Assembly (NCBI GenBank): GCA_015698045.1
Contig: BLAL01000184.1
Span: 186,001-250,000, forward strand
DNA: 64,000 nt
Direction: 5' to 3'
Origin: Rhizophagus clarus
Taxonomy: Eukaryota; Glomeromycota; Glomeromycetes; Glomerales; Glomeraceae
The notes under the pieces were generated by a model. The model saw only the letters and a list, made by a program, of their open reading frames with translations, was not told the DNA's origin and ran no database searches. The position numbers were made by a program, and so were the translations under genes. Numbering within the stretch: the stretch's first letter is position 1; each line of letters opens with the position of its first letter. Positions 20,830-34,900 of this stretch are shown piece after piece.

Positions 20830-22489
20830 TTATACTTTTAAATTTCTAAATTGGTTTTCAAGGTTCTCTAAATCCCAAACTACTAGTTTTCCGTCTAATC
20901 CACTTGTAGAAATATGTGTTACATTTTCACGTGTCCCTGCATAATGTCGAATTGAACTAAAGAGAAAAAAATTAATCACTTATTTTTTTTATGCTAACAA
21001 ATAATTATAACAGTATGTTTAATGATACATTACGTGATTGTATTTTGATGAATAGTATTCAATTCAGAATCTTCACTACCACCACGAGAAGAGATACCTT
21101 TCGTGTCCCAATCGCGAAATCTATTAAAAGCAGTCGACTCACCCACGACCTTTTTTTTTCCAACATCAATTATTCTTGAAAGTTTCCTAATTACATAAAT
21201 TACATTAATTAAAATTAGAGACATAGAACCTATTGAATTTTTACCTTTACCTACCATTCTTCATTAGTTTCTTCAAATAATACAGGCGCACAATCATAAC
21301 CAGCTGCAATTATTTTTTTCTCAGATGTCCAAAGTAAACTTAGATATGGTAAGCCAGTTAACCTAATGCTTTTAACAGCACCTCCAGGATAAGCAATGCT
21401 GACTTCAGAGTCATGACCTGAGAAAGCTAAAGCTTCACCACTTGGTGAAAAAGCGACACTATGGATCCATCCACCACCTCCGTTAGAGAATTCACCAAGG
21501 ACAGTATTAAATGGAAACTTCTCACCCCACGCTGTTGGTGGTGGCCTAAAAGATAATTAACAAAAAAAGAGTAAAAACAAAATAAGATGAAACATCCCGA
21601 TAACGTTGCCAAATATAAATCATTCATCACCCATTACCTTTTGTCAACACCCTTAATAAATGCAGATATAACACATGCCTTTAAAATAGAAATATTAAGT
21701 TAACAATAAGAGCATATTATTTATTATATAAAAAAATCTTTTACATTTACCTTGAAATCAGCACTACCTGAAGCTAAAAGTGAATTATTAGGATGCCAAT
21801 CTAGACTTAGTACAGTACTTCTAATCGGTTTTTTTAAATGTTTACTAGTCCACCAATTATGTTCTTCATCAAAGTAACATATTGCAATAACACGTGCACC
21901 AGATGCGACAGCGAATTTATCTTCATTTGGAGACCAACGAACAAATGTTGCAGCACGATTAATTCGAAGTAACACTAAAGTTGGTTTCCATTCATCCGAT
22001 TCAAGATTCCAGACATAAGTATTACGATCTTGAGAACTTGTAACTAGAGAATTAACAATAAAATAATGAGGTTGAAGCAATAATAATGCATTAGAACTAT
22101 ATGATAATTACGAACCCAATCGATTTGATTCTGGAGCCCAGTCTATGCTAGTTACAAGTTTATCATGCTTAAGTGAATTATAATATTACAAAATTATTGA
22201 GTATCAATAATATTTTTCGGATTAATTGAAATTTCACCAATCTTGAATACATACTTCTGCTAAGGTATGTATTAAATTCCAGCTTTTACCAGCCTTTGTA
22301 TATATTTGAACTTCATTATTATTAGGACAAATTGCAACCTCTTTTAAAAAAAAAAAAGTGAGACATTGGCCGAGCTCAAGACAGAACTGAACGAAAAACT
22401 TAAAATTTTAACCAACGTGTTCGATCTTTATTGAAAGCGTGGGCCGTAATGGGACCAAAGTTAAGTTGATAAACCTCGGTCGAAGACAT
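20830..22489 (-). CDS. ARC40: Arp2/3 complex subunit 1 (ARPC1/p40, WD40)
   Basis: Eight exons fit in phase: 22489-22417, 22340-22255, 22167-22116, 22043-21751, 21678-21638, 21545-21255, 21186-21034 and 20956-20830. They encode 371 aa, essentially the family length. The protein is a seven-blade WD40 propeller that nucleates branched actin with Arp2 and Arp3. Clear family blocks are [64 protein letters not shown] and the final [13 protein letters not shown]. Intron positions were set by keeping these blocks continuous. It lies head-to-head with the sugar kinase, 266 bp apart. Confidence 0.96.
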
Positions 22490-22755
22490 GTTCGTTAAGA
22501 AACTATAAACGAAACAACCCGGTTTTGAGGGTAGAGTGTATTACATAATCATATTTATGGCGATACATGAATTTTGTGAAGAAATTTCGGAAAAAATTTC
22601 TGATCCTTAAAAAATATCCGATCTTATCAATATCTGATATGGTATTTGATTTTTACAACTTGATAAAATTTCCCATGAAAATTTTCGGGTATTTCCAAAA
22701 TACCAAGTGATTGCATGATCAACATGAGTCTCTAGTTTTTACGTTTTGCTCTTTA
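22490..22755. promoter_or_regulatory. Shared divergent promoter, ARC40 / sugar kinase
   Basis: This 266-bp AT-rich interval between two divergent start codons has no repeats. GATAT-type words recur at 22615-22650 (TATCCGATC, TATCAATATCTGATATGG) but no specific factor site is certain. Confidence 0.4.
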
Positions 22756-24166
22756 ATGGAAGAACCTAAAATTTTAACATTCGGTTCTATCAATATTGTT
22801 TGTATATTACGTTGTAAATGTTATAAATAATTTTCCTGCTATACTATACGATAATAATAATAATTTTTTGCTTGCTTCAAATTTGTTAGGACGAATTTTT
22901 CGAAGTACCCCATATAGTTTCAAGCGGAGAAACCATAACAAGCAGTAAATACTCCCAAAGAGCTGGTGGAAAAGGTATTTTATCTAATATTAATAAATTT
23001 GCATTATATAATTATAAATTAATTTATTCCTTTATTAATTTAGGCGCAAATCAATCGGTTGCTTTAGCAAAGGTTTAATTTTAAATTTTGATTTATATAT
23101 ATACACATATATATACATATATATATCATATAGCTAAAATTAGGGACACTCTTTAGGCAGGTGTATTGATATGGCATGCTGGGAAGATCGGACGTGATGG
23201 TGAATGGGTTAAAACATATATGAATAAACTTGGAGTTAGAGTGGATTATATTATAATTTCGGAAGATCAAGTAAGACCGACTAACATTGTATAACAATTT
23301 TCCGTTAGTGTTACATTCTATATACATAAATATGTCTTTTAATAAAGCCAACTGGACGCGCTTTTATTCAAGTTTCTCAAAAAACGCGAGATAACTCTAT
23401 AGTTCTTATTCCGGGAACTAACCATATGATAAGTTTGGATGAAGCACATAAAGTTTTAAGTCAGGAATTTGGAGTAAATGATTGGGTTATTATGCAAAAT
23501 GAAATTGGCCAGATAGGAGGTGAAATTTTAAAACTTTGTAAGGAAAAAGGTGGGACATGATATGTCGTTTGTTAATTCCTTCCTTTTTATTCACATAAAT
23601 AATTTTTTTTTTTCGCTCACTATTTCCTAGGACTCACGACTGTTTTAAATCCGGCGCCAATTTCTGAAAATATAGTTAATGTATTTTCGTTTAATCTTGT
23701 GGATTATTTAATCGTCAATAAACTAGAAGCAATTCAACTTTACAAGCAGATTAGTGGATTTAGTTCGGAGGAGGATGTTTCCGTACAAGATCTACTTACA
23801 TTTATATCAAATGAATTTAAACGACTTATCGGAATTATTATAACTCTTGGAAGTGAAGGTCTATGCGCATTGTATAAACCGGAACAAAAAATATTCAACC
23901 TTCCTGCATTTAAAACTAAAGTTTTGGATACAACAGGAGCTGGTGATACATTTACGGGATATTTTGTAGCTAGTATAGTTCGAAGTCTGAAACAAGGGAG
24001 AAATAACAATTTTTCTACAATTTTACCAACAGCAGAGAATTTTCTAAATGCATTGAAAGAAGCTACTGTTGCCGCAGGTTTGGCTGTCAGTCAACCTGGC
24101 GCAATGGAAAGTATTCCTTCTTATAGTGATGTACAAAAAAACAAAATCATGTTTAATATATTCTAA
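22756..24166 (+). CDS. PfkB-family carbohydrate kinase (ribokinase-like)
   Basis: Six exons in phase, 22756-22797, 22890-22974, 23044-23072, 23157-23270, 23348-23549 and 23631-24166, give 335 aa. Signature 1 is spread over exons 2-4 (RAGGKG, then ANQSVALAKAG, GKIGRDGEW). Signature 2 is in the last exon, LDTTGAGDTFTGYFVA, with the catalytic Asp of GAGD. The N-terminus ILTFGSINIDEFFEVPHIV is typical of ribokinase-like enzymes, which transfer phosphate from ATP to a sugar or nucleoside hydroxyl. Ribose is the most likely substrate by similarity, but the specificity cannot be read from sequence alone. Confidence 0.92.
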
Positions 24167-24454
24167 ACAAAAAAGATTTGTTTCAAAACTTCAATGTTCA
24201 TTCTTCCCTTTTAAAATTGAAAATTTAAAACTTATTTAACTGTATAGAAAATATCTTTGGATAGATGACTTGAATCTATAAATCTGAATGTTCTGATTTA
24301 TCATATCATGTGATCTAATTCTATCTGCAGAGTGACGGAATAGTCTGTAATCTTTATCAACAGAGATTATCTGCTTAACCTGATTTGAATATCTAAAAAA
24401 AAAAAAGGATAAGAGGAAAAACAGGACCGTCTTTTTCCTTTAGGAAACGACAAA

Positions 24455-27141
24455 ATGATCGCTCGTCAATTGTCGAGTTTTTTAAAAGTATGTATAATTA
24501 AATTTGTTAAATCGATATCTACTATGCACTAATAAGTGTTAACAAACTGAAAAATAATCATAGAAAGCGTATTTGTCGAAAAAGTTTCCTGTTCGTAATT
24601 ATGCTCAAGTCCTCGCAGGAGACATTTCGAATAAAAAAATACCAATATCCAATTTTGAAAAAGATAAATTTATTAATTACAAAAGGATTCAAGATAATTT
24701 GACTACGGTTAAAAAAAGGTAAATTTATGTTCTCGTTTTTTTTTTTTTTATCAAATTTCACAATATAATTATGATCAACTTTTTTCCTTCTATAATCTTT
24801 ATCTAGGCTTAACAGGCCATTGTCACTATCCGAAAAAATTTTATATAGTCACTTGGATGATCCTCATGGACAAGATATAGAACGTGGAGTATCATATCTC
24901 AGATTACGTCCCGACCGCGTTGCCTGTCAAGATGCTACAGCACAAATGGCCCTTCTTCAATTCATGTCTGCTGGTATGCCAGAAGTTGCGGTACCTACAA
25001 CCGTACACTGCGATCACTTGATTGAAGCTCAAGTTGGCGGAGAAAAAGACTTGGACCGTGCAAAGAAATTGAATAAAGAAGTATATGATTTCTTGGCATC
25101 AGCTTCTGCTAAATATAATATTGGCTTTTGGCGTCCCGGTTCTGGTATTATTCATCAAATTATATTGGAAAATTATGCCTTTCCAGGTGGTCTTATGATT
25201 GGTACTGATTCTCACACGCCCAACGCCGGTGGTTTGGGTATGGTTGCCATTGGTGTTGGTGGTGCTGATGCTGTTGACGTCATGGCCGATATTCCATGGG
25301 AATTAAAATGTCCAAAAGTAATTGGTGTTAAATTGACCGGTTCAATAAGTGGTTGGACTGCACCCAAAGGTGTGTAATATGAACGCATTAAAAACGATGT
25401 TTAAATAATTTTATCAAACAAGAATATTTGATAACAAACAATAAACTTTCTATCTTCCTTTAGACGTTATTCTTAAGGTAGCTGGTATTTTGACAGTCAA
25501 AGGAGGTACCGGTGCTATCGTTGAATATTTTGGTCCTGGTGTTGAATCTTTATCATGCACTGGTATGGCCACAATCTGCAACATGGGTGCCGAAATTGGA
25601 GCCACTACGTCTCTTTTCCCTTTTAATAAACGTATGAGTAATTTTCTCCGTGCCACAAATCGCGAAGAGATTGCATCTTTCTCTGACTCCTTTGCTCATA
25701 ATTTGCGTGCCGATGAAGGTGCACAATACGATCAACTTATAGAAATCAATTTATCAGAATTAGAACCACATATCAATGGCCCATTCACACCTGATCTTGC
25801 CACTCCTATAAGTAAATTTAAAGATGAGGTAGTAAAGAATGACTGGCCAACGGAGTTAAAAGTTGGTTTAATTGGTTCATGTACAAATTCATCATACGAA
25901 GATATGTCTCGGGCCGCTTCGTTAGCCAAACAAGCCCTTGATCATGGAATTAAAGCAAAATCGGTGTTCACGATTACACCCGGATCTGAACAAATTCGGG
26001 CTACTATTGAACGTGACGGTCAGGAAAAAATACTGATGGATGTTGGTGGCATTGTTCTTGCTAATGCTTGTGGTCCTTGTATTGGACAATGGGATCGTCA
26101 AGATGTTAAAAAAGGCGAAGCGAATTCTATCATTACATCATACAACAGAAATTTTACGGGACGTAACGATGCTAATCCTGCTACTCATGCATTTGTAGCG
26201 TCTCCAGATATTGTAACTGCATTTGTTTTCGCAGGTGATCTTCGATTCAATCCAATAACCGATACACTTACAGACGCCAATGGAAAGCCTTTCAAGTTTA
26301 ATGGTCCATCTGGTGATGAATTACCTATAAAAGGTTATGATCCTGGTAAAGACACTTACCAAAAGCCTCCGGAAGATCGTTCATCTGTTGAAGTAGCAGT
26401 GGATCCTAATAGCAACCGTCTTCAATTATTGAAACCATTTGCTAAATGGAACGGAAAAGATTTTGAAGAATTTCCTATTTTAATTAAAGTCAAAGGCAAA
26501 TGTACCACAGACCATATTTCTATGGCTGGTCCTTGGTTGAAATACAGAGGGCATTTAGATAACATTTCAAATAACATGTTAATCGGTGCTATCAATGCCG
26601 AGAATAATACCGCTAATAAAGTCAAAAATATTTTCTCTGGAGAATATGATGCTGTTCCTAACGTTGCTCGTGACTATAAATCCAAAAGTAATTGATAAGA
26701 CTTCATTTAATATCTTTTTTTTTTTTTTTAATTCACTCAAACTAACAATTTTCTTTAACAGATACTCCCTGGGTTGTTATTGGTGATGATAATTATGGCG
26801 AGGGTTCATCGCGTGAACACGCTGCTCTCGAAGTACGACATTTGGGAGGTGCAGCAGTAATTGTAAAATCTTTTGCTCGTATTCATGAAACTAACCTTAA
26901 GAAACAAGGGCTTTTACCACTTACATTCTCCAACCCATCTGATTACGATAAGATCGACCCATTTGATAAAGTATCCATTATTGGTCTTACTACCATTGCT
27001 CCTGATAAACCTTTAACGCTTAGACTCCATAAGAAAACCGGAGAAACGGTAGATCTCACTGTTAAGCATACATTTAATGAAAATCAAATCGAGTGGTTTA
27101 AAGCAGGATCTGCTTTGAATCGCATGGCCGAAAAACGTTAA
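24455..27141 (+). CDS. ACO1: Aconitate hydratase, mitochondrial
   Basis: Five exons in phase, 24455-24487, 24564-24718, 24807-25369, 25464-26687 and 26762-27141, give 784 aa. The enzyme isomerises citrate to isocitrate in the mitochondrial citrate cycle and in yeast also binds mtDNA. The 4Fe-4S ligands are visible as the Cys in [13 protein letters not shown] and the two Cys in [11 protein letters not shown]. Other family blocks are [26 protein letters not shown] and [12 protein letters not shown]. The last exon carries the swivel domain ending [11 protein letters not shown]. The first exon encodes a basic, Ser/Arg-rich presequence, consistent with mitochondrial import. I see no break in the frame. 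Confidence 0.97.
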
Positions 27142-28909
27142 CATTAAAAGTATATATATATATTTCGAAAATTCGAAAAAATTGCAAATTTTGTATAATA
27201 TGAAAAGATATGTTTATTTAGTTTATTTAGTTTGTTAATAAAAAAAATGTTTGTTATTAATATTGCGAGTTATAAATATTAATATATAATACATTAAAAA
27301 AGTTAAAAAAAAAATTTTTTTGTATAAAAGGCAAGTGCAACTAACTATCTCTAGTAAGGCCCCTTCACCACCGCCTATCCAAATTAACACAATTTTTGAT
27401 TTTATGAAAATAGTAATAATTAAATAAAAAGAATTGGGGTAGCCCTTGATGAAGGGAAGAAGGGAACAGGATGATAATCTATCTCTATCTTTAATTTCGT
27501 ATATATCGTAAGAATTTTGACAAATATATCATCAAAGTTTTTATTGAGATCTGCGTAAAATTGGAGTAATCCGGCAATTTGGTATTAATGGCAGTATAAT
27601 TCATTACAACGATTCAGCAATTTTGCATAATGTTTTGAACATTTGACTTTACAAACAATAGTAAATCAAGAAATTTTGTTAACAGAAAATTATTCAACTG
27701 TTGGGAGAAGAGCAAGAAATATTACACGTGTTACGGTTGCTGAAATTGCCAAGATGAAAAAGGAAAGAAAAATACAAGAAAAAGAAAAGGAAAGTGAAAA
27801 AGAAGAAAGACTATTTGGTATCATTTCTAGTGTAATATTTTTTGGCTTGTAAATTTTTATATTCACAAATATACTAATCTGTCAAATATTTGGATCATGA
27901 AATTAAAATTTGATATTATTAAGTCGATTTTTAGAAATTAGAAACACATTTGAAACATGACTGATTTTTATGAATAGATTGTAATTCAGATCTGATTATA
28001 GAGGGATTGATATATAATAGAAAATAAAAGTATTAAGAAATTAAAATAAATCTAATTATAAAGAAACTCGAAATATAAAGAAAAAAGAAAATAACGTTTT
28101 AATAGAACGCATAAATGATAAATCTTACGAAAGTCCAGTGAATTTTATGAATTTTATTATGCAATTTTTATTTGTAAATTTACTCGTTTGGATATAAAGA
28201 ACTGTCATATTTGAGTTATTAACTATTTAATTGTGATCAGATAAGCTGATATTACTGTTTTATTGTCTTTTCCCCTAACATTATTCTTCCCTTCTTTAAA
28301 ACATTACTCACTACTTATTAGTTGTTAATTATTATCAAAGCAACGTTGTATCCTATTTATTGCAAACACATTTGTAAGAACCTTTAGTTTTTGTTCTTTC
28401 GTGAGAATCCTGTTCCTCTTCAACACTATTCAAATACCTTTGCTTGAGTACTTTTGAATAACAAAAAGAAGTACGATTTCATTGGTTGATCGACAAGAAT
28501 TCTGACTGGCTGAATCAAATTTCAAAGACGAATTTCAAAGGTTTTTGCCTTTTGATAAGGAAAAGATGTATTAACTTTGTGTAACAATTAGATAATTTTT
28601 AATGCTAAAGTTCTTCCGGATAAAACTTGATAAAACTAAAGCCCTGTTCAATTCTAGACCGGATTGCTCGGATCGAAAAATATAATCGGTTGTCGTGTAT
28701 CGAATATCGATCTGAGGTGAACAACTAATTTAATTGATCGGATTTACTGCGGTCAGAGCTTAAATTTCGTGTCACGACTCACGATTTGATTTTATTGGCC
28801 AACCGCACTGCCTATTTTATCACATGGTGGCCAATTATAAATCATGTGATGTAAAAACTAAAAACTATATCAATAAATTCAAAAACTGTTTCTTAGTTTC
28901 GTAACGGTC
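27142..28909. other. 1.8 kb intergenic region with one exon-like open stretch
   Basis: Mostly AT-rich. An open stretch at 27661-27818 encodes a basic then Lys/Glu-rich segment (STVGRRARNITRVTVAEIAK...) and stops at a possible donor (TTTG|GTATC). It has no ATG in front, only a TTG, so it may be an exon remnant. Two CCAAT-type boxes (TTATTGGCC near 28792 and GGCCAATTA near 28829) lie 80-120 bp before the CFT1 ATG. Confidence 0.4.
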
Positions 28910-31900
28910 ATGTCGATTTATCCTCTTTACAAGGAGGCTTTTCCTCCAACAGTAGTTGACAATATAGTTTGTGCCGCTTTCACCTCGCCCGTTGATGTCA
29001 ACGTAATAGTTGCTCGTACGTCTTTCTTACAAATTTATAAATTTATCGAAGACGAACTTATCACAGAAGAGGATACAGATGATGATAGTAATTTATCTCA
29101 AGAACCTGGTAAAGACGATGATCAGGTAAGCTTATGCTGAATAAGTGTTTTAGACGGGTTTAAAATAGATGATTGGTAATTTAGAATAAGAGAAAACTTT
29201 GAAAATCGAGGTTCTCGTTTCCGTTGGAATTCTGTTTATGATAAATTAGATACTCAATAAAAGCTCAATAAGATTTTGAATCGTGAGATTGTCTATCTAT
29301 AGATCATTAATGAGCTTTAGTTTTTACTTTAAATAGTTGAAATATAGCTATTTTATAAAAATTTTATATAATAGTATTTTTAAATGGTCTAGTGAGGATG
29401 ATGAAGTAGTGATTCAGCTAACTAAGTGTACATAGAATTTCAAAAGTAAAAAAGAAAATAAACTTTAATAAAAAAATAATCATTTTTATACAAAATTTCG
29501 TTCAAATTTTTTGTGATCTTATACATATTTCCCGATTTTATTTCTTCAACACTGTTATGATCAAAAACATAATCCGAAAATGACAATGTAGAATTTCCTT
29601 TTTCCAACACTCAAACCGGCTGCAAACCCATCTTCATCAAAGACTGCACATCTTGAACTTGTCGCACAATATAAACTTTTTGGTAACATAGCCTCTATGG
29701 GAGTTGTGCGAACGATATCTTCGGGCGTTAATGGAATGGATAGCCTTTTGTTAAGTTTCAAGGATGCAAAGGTTTGTCGAATAAATAAATCTTAAATAAA
29801 TACTGGTAAATGATATCAATAAATGTTTCTCATAACGGTTAATAGATTTCCCTTCTGGAATGGTCGTTAGCGACAAATAGTATTGTTACAGTTTCAATTC
29901 ATTATTATGAACGTGAAGAATTTAAGGTATTTATTAATCTTTTTGATCTATATATTTAGAAGACATTAATAATTTTAGTCCTCATTAGACTGAATTTCTA
30001 GCGAATACTTGTCCAACTGGTTTGAAAGTTGATCCTTCCAATAGATGTGCGGTTTTGAATTTTTATGGCAATAAATTGGCCATTCTTCCATTTCGACAAG
30101 AAGATACCGCAAATTTATCTGAAGAGGAGATTACCAAAATTGCTGGGTAATATATTCTTATTCTCTTTATCAAAGTTGGTTTATGAACGAATGACAAGAC
30201 GATTACTAATTTATTATTGTATAACATTTGGTTAGCAATTTTCCTTATTTACAAAGTATTGTTTTTGATGTAACGTCTATAGATTCGCAGGTTAAAATTA
30301 AGAGCGTTATTGACATGGAATTTTTATATGGTTGCCACGAACCCACTTTGGCGATACTATTTGAATCGTATCAAACATGGCCGGGGTAAAATTTTATTAA
30401 AAATTAATTTCATTTCTCATTTATCGATTAATTAGAAAATGTGAACTCATTTATTTTGTGATTTTGACACGTTACAATCCCAAAATAATAGAAAATCGAA
30501 TTCAATAAAAGACACGTGCTCTGTTATTACAGTGACATTAGATATTTCTAAACAGAAATATCCTGTCGTATTTACACGAGACACTTTACCACAAACTTGC
30601 TTAAACTTAATTCCTATCCCAGATTCTATGGGTGTTATTATAATTGCTGCTGATGCTATAATTTATATTGATGATAGTTCACTAGGAGTTGGAATAGCTG
30701 TAAATACTTATGCATCGTCAACAACAAGATTTCCATTAGACAAAACATATGAAAATCTTGGACTTGCTCTAGAAGGATCTTATCATGTTATTTTGGATAA
30801 TAAGGACATATTACTTTCTTTAAGTGATGGCAACCTATATGTAATTAAATTAATAGAAAATGAAGAAACAGTAACAGGAATTCGATTGGAAAAAGCGGGC
30901 AGTGGTACATTGCCATCATGCGCTTGTAAATTTTCGAAGGGATATTTCATGTTGGGTTCGAGATTAGGTGATTCCCATTTAATAAAATATTATGCTACAG
31001 AAAAGGATCAAAAACAAAAGATGAATGGCGTAACAAACAGCATTAGTCATTCGGCAGATAACGAAGATGTTGGTAATAAATCAAATACTACCCTTAAGAT
31101 GTCAGACTACAAGTTTATAATTTGTGATACCCTTGTCAACGTCGGTCCTATTGTGGATATGGCATTTGGTGAATTGGCTTATCCAGAAGTAAGATACTAT
31201 TTGCGATGGGATGTTTTCAATTAATTCGTTTAGGCGTTTGTTTATATTTCCTTTGAACACAGGAAGAGTCACAATTACATATAATACAAAAAAATCTAGA
31301 AATAGTTACTTGCTCTGGATACAGTGACGAATCGTCACTTTGTATATTTCATGTAAGAAACCAACAAAATTTGTGAAAATTTTAATTCCCGATATATTAA
31401 CAAATTAATTCATTTTTAGCGAAATATAAACCCAATAGTGAATAATTCCTTTCCGATGCAAGATTGTACAAATATATGGACAGTTTCTTCTCGGAATTCA
31501 ATGTTTTCGGGAATTCCTATGGAAAGTTCGGGGTCAAATATTGATTCTAACGATGGAGATTCTTTTGATAAATATCTTTTTATTTCAAAAAAAGACAAAA
31601 CAATGGTAATGTGTTACGATAAACTTGAATATTTTGTGAAATCAGTCTAATTCTCAACCAATAGGTTTTGGGTTGTGGCGAAGAATTGCAAGAACTTCAA
31701 CAAACCGATTTTTATACTGATGGTCCAACGATAAATGTTGGATGTTTGTTGAATAGGACACGCATTTTACAAGTGTACGATCATGGTCTTCGTCTTGTAG
31801 ATGATGGTGAGAATGCCGCAATTCTGTTTTTTTCCTCATAAACTTAGGTTTTAATGTATTATTTCTTGTAATGTTTTGTTACATACCTATAGAAGGCAAA

Positions 31901-34900
31901 CTTACACAATTAGTTCCAATCGATGAACCATTTGAAAAGGGCTTGATTGTATTTGCAAATATTGTAGATCCGTATGTGTTGTTGTTATTCGATAATGGAG
32001 ATATTTCATTGATGAAAGTTGATGAAAAAACAAAGAACATTGAATTTCAACCACGGCCCGAGAGAATTAACGTAAGAAATAATTTTACTTTTATATATAA
32101 TTATATTTTAGTAAATTTTACTTTAATTACAATTGATTTAATAGGTTATTCCAACAGTTTCATGTTGTATATATCGAGACGATACAGAACTTTTTTCTCT
32201 CATTAAAGATGCAACTCCAAAATTTTCTTCTTTAAAGTCCGATAAAAAAGGAAAAATGTCTATTCGACTTTCACCGATGAACTTGGATGATGATGAATTT
32301 GATGATTTGTGTAAAGATTTTCAAACTCAGAATCTAAACGAGGACATTGACGCAAATCCTGAAAATAAAATGGAAATAGATATAGAAGTTAAATCAAATG
32401 AATCTACACATGTTTTAGGTGAAGTAAATGAAGAAAATGTCAGTGGTAAAGTCGAAATTTTGAAAGAAGCAACTTATTGGTGCACATTGTTTAAACAGGA
32501 TGGTTCTTTAGAAGTACATATTAATTGTTCTTTTTCAAAGATATCATTATAATCTGCTAACTTTAATAATAATTAATCTTTTAGATATTTAAGCTTCCTG
32601 AGTTTGACGAAGTTTTTCTCTTCCCGCATTTTGATTTGTCGCCAGCGGTTCTTTTCGATTTTGCCTCCCGCCAGAATTTAAATTCTATTCAAAAATCTGA
32701 AATAAAAGAAATTTTGTTGATAAATTTTGGAGAGAGATCAAAGGAGCCATATTTAATTGTAATTTTATTGTAATATAAATTCAAACTATCCTTCATTCTT
32801 ATATTGAATTAAATGTACTTTCATTCATAGGCGCGTACTAGCGTTGGAGACATAATTGTATATAAAGCCTACCAATACATTCCTGGCAGTGATGTGTTTG
32901 ATCCTTTTCAAAAGTCACAATCACAAGCTGAATTATCTGGGCGTCTCGCTATACGATTTTCACGAGTTTCGCAAGAATACATATCACGAGATACCATTTA
33001 TAGTGATATACACGATAAACCTGTCTCTAAGAGATCTACTCAACAAGAAACGAGCAACGATATGAACCAGTTTAATGATACATCAGAAAGGCAAAATTTT
33101 CGGCTTGGACAAATAACACGGAAAATAATACCTTTCTCTAATATTAGTGGATATAATGGAGTATTTATAGCTGGTATTAAACCTGCATGGCTGATAATAG
33201 CAAATAACAATTTTTTAAGGTTGCATCCTATGAGCGCTGATGGTGAAATTAAATGTTTTACTCAGTTTCATAACGTACATTGTAAACAGGGGTTTCTTTA
33301 CGCCAATCATGAGGTAAGAATTAGCAAATGCAAATTTATATTAATTAATATTGTATTTCATATATTGCTAATCATATATGATTTTATAGAACAACTTAAG
33401 ATTATCAGAATTACCATCAGACTTTCGATATGATATGGAATGGCCTGTTAAGAAAATTCCGTTACGCCGAACAGGTTATGGTATCGAATATCACGCAGAA
33501 ATGCAAGTATACGCGTTAGCAACTTCAATTCCAGTTGAATTTATTTTAAGAGATGAAAATGGGGATCCTATTAATGATGCGGAACAAGGTAAGCGTATTA
33601 AATGACAATACGCTTTAATGCGTTGAATCCCATGATAACTGACTAGAGATCTCTTGTGTCAATAGATAGAGATCAATTATTACCAGAATCTTTAAAATTC
33701 TTATTAGAATTGATATCTCCAGTAACATGGGAGACAGTTGATAGGTTTGACAATATTGTTTATTCAATTTACCTTTTCTTACTTACTGTTAAATATGTTT
33801 TGATTATCTACATAGATATGATTTTATGGAAGACGAGCAAATTCTCTGTATTAAATGTGTAAATCTTCAAACGAAATCTACGTCTAGTGGACGAAAATCT
33901 TTCATTGCAGTTGGCACAGGTTTTTTCAGAGGCGAGGACGTAGGTATGCGAGGAAACGTACGTAATCCTTAAAGATATATTATCACATTTTAAGAAAAAA
34001 AGGATTTAACTTATGTATATATATTATTTATATTAATTATTTTAGGTGTATGTATTTGAAATAATTGAAGTTGTTCCCGAACCAGATAATCCGCAGACAA
34101 ACCACAAGTACAAGTTATTATGTCACGAAGAAGTAAAAGGCTCTGTAACTGCAATTTGCGACGTCAAGGGATACTTATTAACATGTGTTGGACCGAAGGT
34201 GAAAAAATAAATTCATTAATATCATTAGCACCATATTTGTATTTTTTTTTTATTTATTATTCTAAACCATCATAGATATTTATACGTGCTTTTGAAGATA
34301 ACGATAGATTAATTAGTGTGGCATTCATAGACATTCAAATTTATGGTAATAGCGTTGTTTCGGTTAAGGACTATATACTACTGGGAGATGTGTACAAGAG
34401 TGTTTGGTTTCTTGGATTTCAGGTAATTCTTTGAAAAGAGTATTGGTTTTTTATACCCAAAAATATAAATTACAATCTTCATCGTTTAACAGGAGGAACC
34501 AGCAAAATTAATATTAATCGGCAAAGATTATCATTCATTGGAGGTTAGCTGTTTAAATTATTTAATCGATGAGCCCATGTTATACATCGCTGTAGCAGAT
34601 ATGGATAAAAATATTCATTTATTTCAATACGCTCCATACAGTAAGTGTTTAACGTTATAATTTCTGGTTATAAATTATTTCAGATTAACAAACACTAAAT
34701 TCTTTTTAGATGTTCAATCTTTCTCGGGACAAAAACTTATTCGTCGTGGTGATTTTCATGTCGGCGCACAAGTGAAAACGATGTTAAGTATGCCAAAAAA
34801 AGAATTAGTAAGAAATAGTCCCATTGAGCAGGGAAGCTCTAGATATTTGGAAGAAGATACTAGTGGAAGCAAATTACTTTGTTTGTGTGGTAAGTCAATG

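Noticed and set aside
25450..25929. Minus-strand frames inside the aconitase gene
   Set aside because: Shadows of a strongly conserved coding exon on the other strand.
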